Shown piece after piece: positions 8,858 to 17,558 of a stretch of 32,216 nucleotides of DNA. The stretch comes from a virus, in IMG/VR virus record IMGVR_UViG_3300025960_000014, positions 1-32,216 of that record; one strand, written 5' to 3'. The position numbers and the translations under genes are program-made. The stretch's first letter is position 1, and each line of letters opens with the position of its first letter. Below the pieces are notes generated by a model. That model was given only the letters and a program-made list of their open reading frames with translations, was not told the origin of the DNA and ran no database searches.

Positions 8858-11800
8858 ATGAGCCAGGGAGATACATATTCGCCAGGAGGAATAGGCATTA
8901 AGGGGCTAAAGATACAGCTCCTAAGGATACCTGTTTCCCAGATAGATCCTACCCAAATATTTGAACTGGGCAGGACAATCTACGGGACAGATACTAGTAG
9001 CCCTGCACAGGTCATCTCCCATAAGAATGGCGATGGAGTTACCCAGTACCAGAACCTGCAGGAACTATTTGTAGAACCACTTAGTGCGATTACCGGAGGC
9101 AGAAACGGGATTACATCTAACGGGAGTTACCTGGAACTGGGAGGGCCTTTAATACAGCCTACTACTGTTAGCTTCTCCAGTACAACCCCACTCTCTTTTA
9201 CAGAACTTTCTTCAGGTTCTAGTGTGGGAATTAATAGTACAGGTTTTAGTGCTACCTATAGTAGTGGATCTAATTTTACTTCTCTTATTGCCGGTAAAGA
9301 CCAGGCATTGATGCAGATTAATTCCGGAGCATCTACCACAGGATTGATTATGGACTACACTCTGGGAATGAGAGTATCCGATGCAATCTTCTCTAAGGGA
9401 CTGGTTTATACAGATGACTATTCATCTCTTGGTAAACTGGACTCCAGGTGGATACCTGATTGGGGAGCGGTAACTGATGCAATCGCAGAAGCTACTTCTA
9501 CAGCTACCATGTACTTTGCTCCTGGTACGTTAGTTGGACGAGGCCCTACCTTTTCAGATCCCGGAGGAACTATCGATAACCCCTGGGCACCAAATGCTAC
9601 GAACGGCCTGAGCATCTCCGATGGTTCTGGAATAGTTCTGGGAGGACCATTAACAGGAAATACTACTATTAATACACAAAATCATGTTCTACAGCTTACA
9701 GATAGTTCTTTAAGCGGTTCAAGTGGTTTTGAAGTAATCCTTGGAGGAAATTATGTACTCCCAAATGAGCAAGGAGCACTTGTAGTAGGGGCTTCAGGAG
9801 GTAGGATGTACTACACATCTGATACTACACTAACAAATTATCCCACCGCAATGGTGGAAGTTGGAAATGACTATGGACCAGATAATGTTAGAGTTCAGCT
9901 TTATGTTACTAATACAGGAGCGACTTTAGCTAGGGGTATTGGTATGGGCCAGAAATCCGCAGAGAATGGAATATTAGTAGCTGATAGAATAAGTAATATA
10001 GGACTTATAGGCCACACATCTATTGTAGGAACTGGTAGCGGCTCATATTGGTTATATACGGTGCATCCTACAATGAATCAATACCAATATGCTCAATACG
10101 GTAATTTGCCTGCCTTACAAACTACAGTAAGTAGTTATGCCGGAGGTAATTTCATAGGTCAACTTCACAATTTTTCTGATAGTACTACAGCCGCTTATAG
10201 CGCAGTTATAACTGGTGGAGGAAGTAATTCCGTATTGGGGAGATGGAATGGCACTCAGTGGATTGTAGTAGGAGGTAGTAGCTCTGGTTCTGTAGCTTGG
10301 GCATCCATTACCGGCAAGCCCACAACCTTAGGCGGTTACGGTATTACTGATGCAGTCAATTCCACAAGTACACAAACGGTGAGTGGGGTTAAAACATTCA
10401 GCAACGATATTAATGCCCAAGGAAACATTTACATGACCGGGAATATCTTTGCTAATGACACTTCGCCTTATTATTCCAGAGATGCAAATGATGCACGGTA
10501 CCTGTTGTTAACAGGTGGAACTATGAGTGGTAACTTGATTTTCAATGGTGGGGCAAGTATCACAGTAAATAGTGATTTGGCTAATATAGGAGTTAAATCA
10601 ACAACCAATCCTAATTTGTATACTGCTGCAACTTATAACAGCTTTGAACTGCATAACGGAGCTAATAATTACACGTCATATCTCAAATCTCAAATAACTG
10701 TTACTGATGGTACGAACGCTTTTTATATTAACTACCCAACTACTTTATTAACAGGTACAACATCTGTTACATTCAGAAATGTAGGTGGTACGATTGCATT
10801 GCTTTCAGACATAACCAGTGCTACACCAGCGTGGTCATCAATCACCGGTAAACCAACGACATTATCTGGATATGGTATCACCGATGCTTATCCGTTAACT
10901 GGCAATCCGTCCGGCTTTATTACGCTTTCTTCATTATCGAATACAGCTCCTATTACATATAATAGCTCGACCGGTGCAATAGGCATAACGCAAGCAACTA
11001 CATCAACAAATGGATTTATTTCAAGTACGGATTGGAATACGTTTAATAATAAACAATCAAGTTTAAAATGGGTAAATGTCTTAGACTATGGCGCAACTGG
11101 AAATGGTACCACAAACGATACTACGTCCATACAAAATGCCGCTAATGCAATCTCGTCAACAGGTGGTGTATTATATTTTCCACCAGGAAACTATCTTATA
11201 TCCTCTGCCATATCCATTTCAAATAGTACTCAAATATTAGGAGCAGGTGGTATTGCGGGTATGCAATCAGGGGGAACAAGCTTTAATATAGCGATATCTA
11301 CTGTCACTTCAAATTCATTAACGGCAAACGCCTTTACTATTGGCGCTGATAACTGTTCTGTAGATAATATTTGTATCAGAAATTCAAATACATCTGGTAC
11401 ATTCCCATCATCAGGGGCAGGAATAGTTCTGAATAAGTCAATAGGGTTCAGGATGAATGATGCCTCTGTCCTTTACTTTTACGATAATATCAACTTTGTC
11501 AATGGGTGGGATTGGAAAATAGATGGCTGTCATTTCTCCTTCCCGGTTCGTTATAATATGAGGATACAAGATGTGGCATTACCGGATGCCGGTGACCAGT
11601 CTATAACAAGTTCCTGGTTCTATTGCAACAGCACCTCGGCTACATCATTAAGGTATGAGAGCGGTGGGGGCTTAAAACTTAATAATGTTAAATTTAATGC
11701 TGGTGGAGCCGGTATTCCAAATGTTGCAATAGATGTAAATATGCAAGCCTCTACGGTTCTATTTCAAATGTCGAATTGTTCGGTAGAGAACTACGGTCAA

Positions 11801-13585
11801 TACGGATTGAAAATAACTGCAGCATCAGGAGTTTCCTTTAATAATGTTAATATATCCAACAATGAGTTTTCTGGTGGTGCAGGTTATCCTATCTATATAG
11901 ACCCGTCAATAGGTGGTGGTTCGATGGGAAATATATCAATCGGTACTAACTTCCTTAATACAACTGATACAACTAAAGCCGCCTTAACAGTAAGAAATTG
12001 TAATGTAGTTAGAGTTGGAGATATTAACTTTGGAGTAAGCACTATATTAACAGACTTTACAGGGAGTTTTGCCCCAAATGGAACTACAAAAGTAAATTTA
12101 AATAGAAATCAGGGACAGCAGACTTTATCAATTTCAGCGGGGGTAGCAAATTGGGATTATAGTAAAAGCACTTATGCGACTATTACCTTAACGGGCAATA
12201 CTACGGTAAACCAAGTTAATAATGTATCGGGGGACATGGCCTATCTGTCAGTGGTACAGGATGCTACTGGAGGGCGTACATTAACGATGCCTGGGGTAGT
12301 ATTTATTGGTAATTCTGTTATAAACCCGTCACCGAATGCAATTAGCTATATAAGGTTGTACCAGAACATAGCTACGGTAATATCCGACTATGCACAGCAA
12401 GCGAAAGTATATAGTTCTCCCAATGGCTTTGCCGGGTATACAGTCAGTACACTACCTGCTGGTAATTTAGGAGATCAGACATATGTAACCGACGCAACAA
12501 CACCGACCTATTTAGGAACATTAACTGGCGGTGGTAGTGTAAAAACTCCGGTATTTTATAATGGATCGGCTTGGCAAGCACTTTTAACAACTGTAGATCA
12601 GGCATTTGCACCAACTTGGACAGGACAGCATATCTGGCAGAACAATTCGGCAAGTAGTACATTAACACCTTACATTAAGGTGGCAAATAATACAACTGGA
12701 TTAGCTTCATCTGGTACCACTTATTATTCGCCTGCAATATCATTATTATCACCTGTATACACCGGAAGCGCATCCTCAAACATGGAATTTAGGTTAACGT
12801 CTCAGTCTAATCAGTCTAACAATTTCGGATATTTTACGATATCTTCTTATATAGGGGGCGGTTCAGGAACAAACGTTTTCCAGGTAGATAATTTCGGTAA
12901 CGGATTTACAAGTGGTAGCTGGGGCGTTCACGGCTTCAGTGTAGGGACTTCTACTACTACAGATGGCCTAACCCAAATAAACTTTACAGCGGCAACATCT
13001 GGTGCCCAGGTGCAAAATTCATATGCTACCAGGTGGATGGGGGCTGCATGGACAGGTTCAGCAAACAACTGGACAGAGTGGACTAACGGTGTAAGAAACA
13101 CTGCTGGGTCTCCTCCTGTATCTAAATTATTCTGGGCTGAAAGAACAAGTACCAATAATAGCGGTTCTTACACGGATATAATGAGCTTGGATAACTCGTC
13201 AAACCTGGCATTACTAAACACCATATCTGTAAAACATATCATTGGCTCGTCTTCTGCTCCAACAATAGCAGCTGGTACTGGCGCTGGCACGTCTCCTACG
13301 GTATCGATTAGCGGAAACGATCTAATACATAAGGTAACAATCACAACCGGAACATCACCTACAGCTTCGGCAACAGTAGCAACAATAACGTTTAACGTAG
13401 CCTACGGAGTAGCCCCTAAAATTATACTGACTCCCGTAAACTCTGCTGCTGCTGCGCTAAATGGAACTGCTCAGATATATGTTGATGACGCAAGTACCAC
13501 TACAACTGTATACGTTATAAAAGTTGGATCAGGAGGGCTTACTGCTAGTACAACTTATTTATTTTATGCTCAGATAGCACAATAA
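8858..13585 (+). CDS. Tail fibre / pectate-lyase-fold receptor-binding protein, 1,575 aa
   Basis: The first ~250 residues resemble the virion-attachment part of Bacteroidota phage fibres (GLVYTDDYSSLGKLDSRWI around residue 180). A repeated W.SITGKPTTL.GYGITDA motif, typical of tail fibres, occurs at residues 481-499 and 659-677. A Pectate_lyase_3-type beta-helix begins near residue 737 (VLDYGATGNGTTNDTTSIQNA...GGVLYFPPGNY) and runs to roughly residue 1,060; beta-rich repeats follow. The C-terminus is a probable beta-sandwich (APKIILTPVNSAAAALNGTA). The protein most likely binds, and perhaps cleaves, a surface polysaccharide of the host. The catalytic residues cannot be placed by eye. Codon and base composition become visibly more AT-rich from about nt 9,650 and especially 10,900-12,300, which fits mosaic acquisition of the receptor-binding part. 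Confidence 0.85.
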   Translation: MSQGDTYSPGGIGIKGLKIQLLRIPVSQIDPTQIFELGRTIYGTDTSSPAQVISHKNGDGVTQYQNLQELFVEPLSAITGGRNGITSNGSYLELGGPLIQPTTVSFSSTTPLSFTELSSGSSVGINSTGFSATYSSGSNFTSLIAGKDQALMQINSGASTTGLIMDYTLGMRVSDAIFSKGLVYTDDYSSLGKLDSRWIPDWGAVTDAIAEATSTATMYFAPGTLVGRGPTFSDPGGTIDNPWAPNATNGLSISDGSGIVLGGPLTGNTTINTQNHVLQLTDSSLSGSSGFEVILGGNYVLPNEQGALVVGASGGRMYYTSDTTLTNYPTAMVEVGNDYGPDNVRVQLYVTNTGATLARGIGMGQKSAENGILVADRISNIGLIGHTSIVGTGSGSYWLYTVHPTMNQYQYAQYGNLPALQTTVSSYAGGNFIGQLHNFSDSTTAAYSAVITGGGSNSVLGRWNGTQWIVVGGSSSGSVAWASITGKPTTLGGYGITDAVNSTSTQTVSGVKTFSNDINAQGNIYMTGNIFANDTSPYYSRDANDARYLLLTGGTMSGNLIFNGGASITVNSDLANIGVKSTTNPNLYTAATYNSFELHNGANNYTSYLKSQITVTDGTNAFYINYPTTLLTGTTSVTFRNVGGTIALLSDITSATPAWSSITGKPTTLSGYGITDAYPLTGNPSGFITLSSLSNTAPITYNSSTGAIGITQATTSTNGFISSTDWNTFNNKQSSLKWVNVLDYGATGNGTTNDTTSIQNAANAISSTGGVLYFPPGNYLISSAISISNSTQILGAGGIAGMQSGGTSFNIAISTVTSNSLTANAFTIGADNCSVDNICIRNSNTSGTFPSSGAGIVLNKSIGFRMNDASVLYFYDNINFVNGWDWKIDGCHFSFPVRYNMRIQDVALPDAGDQSITSSWFYCNSTSATSLRYESGGGLKLNNVKFNAGGAGIPNVAIDVNMQASTVLFQMSNCSVENYGQYGLKITAASGVSFNNVNISNNEFSGGAGYPIYIDPSIGGGSMGNISIGTNFLNTTDTTKAALTVRNCNVVRVGDINFGVSTILTDFTGSFAPNGTTKVNLNRNQGQQTLSISAGVANWDYSKSTYATITLTGNTTVNQVNNVSGDMAYLSVVQDATGGRTLTMPGVVFIGNSVINPSPNAISYIRLYQNIATVISDYAQQAKVYSSPNGFAGYTVSTLPAGNLGDQTYVTDATTPTYLGTLTGGGSVKTPVFYNGSAWQALLTTVDQAFAPTWTGQHIWQNNSASSTLTPYIKVANNTTGLASSGTTYYSPAISLLSPVYTGSASSNMEFRLTSQSNQSNNFGYFTISSYIGGGSGTNVFQVDNFGNGFTSGSWGVHGFSVGTSTTTDGLTQINFTAATSGAQVQNSYATRWMGAAWTGSANNWTEWTNGVRNTAGSPPVSKLFWAERTSTNNSGSYTDIMSLDNSSNLALLNTISVKHIIGSSSAPTIAAGTGAGTSPTVSISGNDLIHKVTITTGTSPTASATVATITFNVAYGVAPKIILTPVNSAAAALNGTAQIYVDDASTTTTVYVIKVGSGGLTASTTYLFYAQIAQ
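10298..10888 (+). repeat. Pair of W.SITGKPTTL.GYGITDA tail-fibre repeats
   Basis: Two 19-codon copies at 10298-10354 and 10832-10888 are identical at 17 of 19 residues, but differ at many synonymous positions. They are therefore an old protein-level repeat rather than a recent DNA duplication. Such units flank swapped modules in phage fibres and may serve as recombination or hinge points; that role is inference. Confidence 0.7.
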
Positions 13586-13589
13586 GATT

Positions 13590-13913
13590 ATGCAACGACA
13601 CGGAATACAAGAGATCACAGCTACAAGTGGCACACAGACAATAAATGATGCTACTGGCATTGTTTATATTAATCCCGCTACCACGGCTTCAACCCTGACA
13701 TTAAAGTTCCCGGCTAATCCCCAGGATCAGGATATTGTGAGTATTCAGTTTGGCGGGACGATCACCGGAACTAGTGCAGTAGTAACAACATTGACGCTAA
13801 GCCCAAATACCGGACAAGCATTATTAGGGACTTTACTAACGGGTGCGAATGCGGGAACTTCTACATGTTTTCAATATAGAGCATCAAATTCAAAATGGTA
13901 TAAACTTTACTAA
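13590..13913 (+). CDS. Small fibre-like beta-rich protein, 107 aa
   Basis: A 107-residue beta-rich protein (ATTASTLTLKFPANPQDQDIVSIQFGGTI, then TLTLSPNTGQ and a terminal SKWYKLY) of the kind seen at the ends of phage fibres, where small domains form trimers. Its ATG lies 4 nt after the stop of the large tail fibre, so the two are co-translated neighbours. A fibre tip, cap or chaperone-like role is plausible; there is no catalytic motif. Confidence 0.65.
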   Translation: MQRHGIQEITATSGTQTINDATGIVYINPATTASTLTLKFPANPQDQDIVSIQFGGTITGTSAVVTTLTLSPNTGQALLGTLLTGANAGTSTCFQYRASNSKWYKLY

Positions 13914-13918
13914 AAATC

Positions 13919-14089
13919 ATGACAATAAAAGAAAAGGCAATCGAGATCTTAGAGGTTATTATTGCAGATACGGAACAGAAATTAGCAGCCTGGAAACAAG
14001 AACTGGAGAATCTGAGGGCTCAGCCAGAGCTGTTGGCAGATACTACCGGAGATCCGGTACCTCCTGACCCTACCCATCCTAAACCATGA
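13919..14089 (+). CDS. Short coiled-coil protein, 56 aa
   Basis: ATG at 13919 opens a 56-codon frame encoding MTIKEKAIEILEVIIADTEQ, an AAWKQELENLRAQ helix and a proline-rich tail ending in KP. The first ~35 residues form an amphipathic helix likely to be a coiled coil. The stop overlaps the next ATG as ATGA (14086-14089), which strongly supports translation of this short frame. A competing frame across 13843-14067 encodes an arginine-rich, low-complexity sequence and is rejected. Function unknown. Confidence 0.65.
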   Translation: MTIKEKAIEILEVIIADTEQKLAAWKQELENLRAQPELLADTTGDPVPPDPTHPKP

Positions 14090-14445
14090 GTAGACAGGCT
14101 AAAATATTATTCCTGACACATTTTTATCCACTTTTTCTGGCAAGTCACCTATACTTTGGAGATTGGTGCAGAATGTGTCAGGTAGTATTTAATGTAGTTC
14201 CTATAGTAGTATTTGGCAGCTTATTTTATATCTGGTCAGAGAGTGTCCAGAAACTAAGTAAATTTGAGCAGTTTTGTATCCGGTATTTAATCGGAAATAT
14301 TATATTTATATCCGGATACTACGAACTCTGCATATTTGTCTCGGAAAAATCGGCGCCATGGGTTTATGACAGGAATTGGCAAGTAGCAGCGTTTTTACTT
14401 ATTACCTTAATACTTTATATCTATAAACACCGTGAGCGCACATGA
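14086..14445 (+). CDS. Multi-pass membrane protein, 119 aa
   Basis: A 119-residue hydrophobic protein with about four predicted membrane segments: FLTHFYPLFLASHLYF (near 9-24), VVFNVVPIVVFGSLFYIW (33-50), YLIGNIIFISGYYELCIFV (67-85) and VAAFLLITLILYIY (100-113), with a short basic tail. It starts in an ATGA overlap with the 56-aa gene and overlaps the next gene by 14 nt. It could be a holin-type or superinfection-related membrane protein, but a better holin candidate sits beside the endolysin. I recognise no family. Confidence 0.6.
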   Translation: MSRQAKILFLTHFYPLFLASHLYFGDWCRMCQVVFNVVPIVVFGSLFYIWSESVQKLSKFEQFCIRYLIGNIIFISGYYELCIFVSEKSAPWVYDRNWQVAAFLLITLILYIYKHRERT

Positions 14446-14620
14446 CCTATCTAATTTATTATTTGCAGTGATACTAGTAGGTGGTGCGATTTTTGCAGCA
14501 TTAAACTTATATTTATTTACCAGTACCTTCAAAGAAGTACAAGAATTGAGAAGACAGAATAAAGAGCTAAAGTTGAGATTACTTGAATGCGAAGAGAACC
14601 ATCAGCCGAAACAGTCATGA
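14432..14620 (+). CDS. Small membrane protein with coiled-coil tail, 62 aa
   Basis: GTG start at 14432. One N-terminal membrane segment (LLFAVILVGGAIFAALNLYLF, residues 9-29) is followed by a charged helical stretch (KEVQELRRQNKELKLRLLEC). The layout resembles an inner-membrane spanin or other envelope-anchored coiled-coil protein, but a spanin candidate with a lipobox lies further downstream, so the role is open. It overlaps the preceding gene by 14 nt, and its stop overlaps the next ATG as ATGA. Confidence 0.55.
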   Translation: MSAHDLSNLLFAVILVGGAIFAALNLYLFTSTFKEVQELRRQNKELKLRLLECEENHQPKQS

Positions 14621-14943
14621 CACATCAACAACAGCAAGACCTATCACAGTACATGAAGAATGTAAAATGGTCTACTATGCTATTCCAGGTAGTACCGGCA
14701 GTAGTTTCCATACTGATAGCCATTATCGGATGTTACTACGGGCTAAAGGGAGATATTAAAGATAGTCGTATTGAATCAAAAGAACAGATCACGTCTGTAG
14801 CTACGATGCTAAACAGGAAGATAGATAGTGTGCAGCACCTGAATGATATTAAGTTCAATACTATTAACTTAAAGTTAGAACCTTATTCTAATCCCAAGGG
14901 AGAACCCGGTAAGATCATATTTATCCCCGATAAGCAAAAATAA
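14617..14943 (+). CDS. Single-pass membrane protein, 108 aa
   Basis: I chose the ATG at 14617, which overlaps the preceding stop (ATGA), over the in-frame ATG at 14587. The protein has a short polar N-terminus (QQQQDLSQYMKNVKW), one membrane segment (VVPAVVSILIAIIGCYYGL, about residues 25-43) and a ~60-residue charged, mostly helical tail ending IIFIPDKQK. It forms a tightly overlapping trio of membrane proteins with the two genes before it. Possible holin, antiholin or envelope-spanning factor; no recognised family. Confidence 0.6.
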   Translation: MTHQQQQDLSQYMKNVKWSTMLFQVVPAVVSILIAIIGCYYGLKGDIKDSRIESKEQITSVATMLNRKIDSVQHLNDIKFNTINLKLEPYSNPKGEPGKIIFIPDKQK

Positions 14944-14954
14944 CCTGCACGACC

Positions 14955-14984
14955 CTTGTTAATACAAAATTATTTATAGCTTTA
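14955..14984 (+). promoter_or_regulatory. Promoter-like motif upstream of the MBG/beta-helix gene
   Basis: The 59-nt gap between 14943 and 15003 carries CTTG (14955-14958), an 18-nt spacer, and TAGCTTTA (14977-14984), a partial match to the Bacteroidota -33/-7 pattern. A start near 14991 would leave a ~12-nt leader before the ATG at 15003. The gap is one of the few in this packed operon, so an internal promoter is plausible but unproven. Confidence 0.3.
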
Positions 14985-15002
14985 CTGTAAAATCAGTAAG
15001 TT

Positions 15003-17540
15003 ATGGATTACTACTTTGACCCTGCAGTAGTCAGTGGTGGATCTGGAACCCAGGTAAGCCCCTGGCCAATGAGCAGGGTATCTACAGTAGGTGCCGCAGG
15101 AGACAGGCTTCTGTTTAAAAAAGGAAGTACTTATACAGGTACGATCAACTATTCTGCCTCCGGGGCTGTTGGAAATCCCATAACATTCGACTTATACGGT
15201 ACCGGTAATAACGCTGTACTGAACGGAGGAGGGGCCAATGCTCCCGTGCTCCAGATCAGTGGCAGCTACATTACTATCAATAATCTGATACTACAGAATA
15301 ACACTAGTCCTAACGGCATCATCTACTTAGGTTCTGGTATACACGACATTACTATCAATAACTGCTATATCAATACGGGTATACGGGGCGTCAATGTATG
15401 GCACTGTGGCTCTGGAGGCGTTGCCAATATCAAAATACTTCATAATTACTTTGCTAACATACACGATAATGATAGCCATAGTAATGGTGGCGGATCCCCG
15501 ATACAGTTTAATAATTCAGTTGGCAGTGGCCAGGAGGTAGCCTATAACAATATCTATACGGATATGAGCCAGAATACGTTGGGTGTAGGTGACCTGATCT
15601 CTTTGTACCAAAGTTTTGGTACTGCTTCCAGCTATATGCTGGTACATGATAATAACCTGTTAGGTGGCTCCCTGAATACCAGTGGATACTGCGGTATCAC
15701 CCTGGGAGACGTAGGCGGAGGGTACCAGCGGGTTTATAATAATAAGATTGTAAATGCTGGGAATGCTGGTATACAGCTGGTTGGTGGTAGCAATATCATT
15801 GCAGATAACAACCAGATATTCGGAAGTTACAGTGCAATAGCAGCTCAGGGGATCACGGTAGGGTACTTTGGAGGAGGCACTACACCTGCTAACTGGACCT
15901 GTACGAACAATAAGGTCAACTTTACCAACCATAACAATAATAAGTATAGCTGGTTTGTCTCCCCAATTGCAGGGACACCACCGGTAAGTATGTCTACCAA
16001 TACACCACAGTTTGGTTATGATACTACGATTACCAGTGCATTATTACCAAACCCTTTATGGACTGGTAGTCCCTGGAACACCACCGGGCTTACTTTCGGT
16101 AGCCTGGCTCCCAGAACCTATGGGGCTGCTGACTTCGATCCGGGAGCAACAGGACCTAACCCGATTACTTATAGTTCTTCTGATATTTCGATAGCAACTA
16201 TTGTATCCGGTAAAGTACATATCGTGAAGTCTGGTACCTGTACTATCACAGCTACAGATGGGACGACCACTATTTCTCAGAGCCTGACTATCAATAAAGC
16301 AGTACTGACTGTAACAGCAGATCCGCAATCCAAGCCTTATGGCCGGGCTAATCCTTCATTAACAGCTAGCTTCAGCGGCTTCGTCCTGGGAGAATCCTCC
16401 TCAGTTCTGACCTCTCAGCCAAGCTTGTCTACTACGGCCAATACCGGCTCGGTAGTAGGTACCTATCCGATCACGCCTTCAGGCGCAACTGCAGTTAACT
16501 ATAGCTTCAACTATATAAACGGAACCCTGACAGTAACTAAGGCTTTACTGATCGTAACAGCCGATAATAAAACTAAGGTGTACGGGGCAGCTTTACCTAC
16601 GCTAACTATTACTTATTCCGGGCTTACCAACGGGGACACGCCAGCCAGTTTAACAACACAACCTGTACCTGCTACCACAGCAACCAATAGTTCAGCTGCC
16701 GGCAGTTACCCGATTACCGTAAGTGGAGGAGTAGCTTCTAACTACTCTTTCAGTTATACTGCAGGATCACTTACAGTGAGCCAGGCTCCCCTTACAATTA
16801 CAGCCGACAATAAAACCAAGGCACAGAATACCGCCAACCCTGCTTTAACAGCCAGCTATGCTGGCCTGGTAAACGGAGATACACCTACTACTTTTGGGAC
16901 GGCACCAACTCTGGCTACTACAGCAGTCACTGGGTCTCTCCCGGGGAATTATCCTATCACGATAACAGGAGCCAGTTCTGCCAACTATACCATCACACAG
17001 GTTCCCGGGATACTGACTATATCTTCTAATGCTATCGTCTTTCCCAGTATCCTACCAAAGACTTACGGGAGTGCAGATTTTGATCCTGGTGCTACTTCTG
17101 CTGGGAATACTATCACTTATTCTAGTGATAACCCTGCGGTAGCAACTATCGTTAGTAACCTGGTTCATATCGTAGGTGCCGGGAGCTGTAACATTACAGC
17201 CAATAATGGTTCTATTACTTCCTCACAGCCGTTAACTGTATCTAAGGCTAACCTGTCTGTTACTCCGGATAATCATGTAATCATCCTGGGCGCAGATATT
17301 CCACCGCTTACAATCAGTTATTCTGGTTTTGTAGGTACAGAGAGTATTTCTAATTTAACTACGCAGCCTACTGCTACTACTACGGCTACCTCAAGCTCTC
17401 CTGTAGGAAGCTACCCGGTAACAGCATCAGGAGGCGTATCAGCAAATTACAACTTTATTTACACCGATGGTTCAATTAATATCATCACGAACAATACCAT
17501 TATTTTCCATATACCTATCGTTGTAAAAGTATCCTTGTAA
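15003..17540 (+). CDS. Beta-helix (pectate-lyase-like) protein with Ig-like and MBG repeats, 845 aa
   Basis: The first ~340 residues form a right-handed parallel beta-helix: repeated DITINNCYIN, VYNNKIVNAGNAGI and IIADNNQIFG rungs, preceded by GTQVSPWPMS and GDRLLFKKG as in secreted beta-helix carbohydrate-active proteins. Then come an Ig-like unit (RTYGAADFDPGATG, from about residue 364), three MBG-type repeats (from about 433, 514 and 595; cores VTADNKTKVYG and NYSFSYTAGSLTV), a second Ig-like unit (KTYGSADFDPGATS, from about 676) and a fourth MBG repeat (from about 749). MBG domains are typical of Bacteroidota surface adhesins, so this is probably a virion-borne adhesin or depolymerase. 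There is no signal peptide, consistent with a phage particle protein. It could also be a secreted decoy, which is less likely. Confidence 0.8.
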   Translation: MDYYFDPAVVSGGSGTQVSPWPMSRVSTVGAAGDRLLFKKGSTYTGTINYSASGAVGNPITFDLYGTGNNAVLNGGGANAPVLQISGSYITINNLILQNNTSPNGIIYLGSGIHDITINNCYINTGIRGVNVWHCGSGGVANIKILHNYFANIHDNDSHSNGGGSPIQFNNSVGSGQEVAYNNIYTDMSQNTLGVGDLISLYQSFGTASSYMLVHDNNLLGGSLNTSGYCGITLGDVGGGYQRVYNNKIVNAGNAGIQLVGGSNIIADNNQIFGSYSAIAAQGITVGYFGGGTTPANWTCTNNKVNFTNHNNNKYSWFVSPIAGTPPVSMSTNTPQFGYDTTITSALLPNPLWTGSPWNTTGLTFGSLAPRTYGAADFDPGATGPNPITYSSSDISIATIVSGKVHIVKSGTCTITATDGTTTISQSLTINKAVLTVTADPQSKPYGRANPSLTASFSGFVLGESSSVLTSQPSLSTTANTGSVVGTYPITPSGATAVNYSFNYINGTLTVTKALLIVTADNKTKVYGAALPTLTITYSGLTNGDTPASLTTQPVPATTATNSSAAGSYPITVSGGVASNYSFSYTAGSLTVSQAPLTITADNKTKAQNTANPALTASYAGLVNGDTPTTFGTAPTLATTAVTGSLPGNYPITITGASSANYTITQVPGILTISSNAIVFPSILPKTYGSADFDPGATSAGNTITYSSDNPAVATIVSNLVHIVGAGSCNITANNGSITSSQPLTVSKANLSVTPDNHVIILGADIPPLTISYSGFVGTESISNLTTQPTATTTATSSSPVGSYPVTASGGVSANYNFIYTDGSINIITNNTIIFHIPIVVKVSL
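16299..17490 (+). repeat. Four MBG-type domain repeats within the 845-aa protein
   Basis: About 80-residue units begin near 16299, 16542, 16785 and 17247. They share an [VI]TAD..[ST]K.[YQ]G-like start, a central (S/T)(F/Y)(S/A)G(F/L)..(G/T)(E/D) turn, a (G/S).YP[IV]T.SG element and NY.F.Y..G.L. The first three are tandem; the fourth is separated by an Ig-like unit. The units have diverged at protein level and are not recent DNA copies. Confidence 0.75.
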
Positions 17541-17558
17541 CAATTTTAACAAACTAAT

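Noticed and set aside
13843-14067. 74-codon frame overlapping the small fibre protein and the 56-aa gene
   Set aside because: It is arginine/glycine-rich without structure, and the alternative 56-codon frame is tied to its neighbours by an ATGA overlap.
16299-17490. MBG repeats as a CRISPR-like or tandem DNA repeat array
   Set aside because: The similarity is at protein level in ~80-residue units; the DNA copies are divergent and fully within one reading frame.
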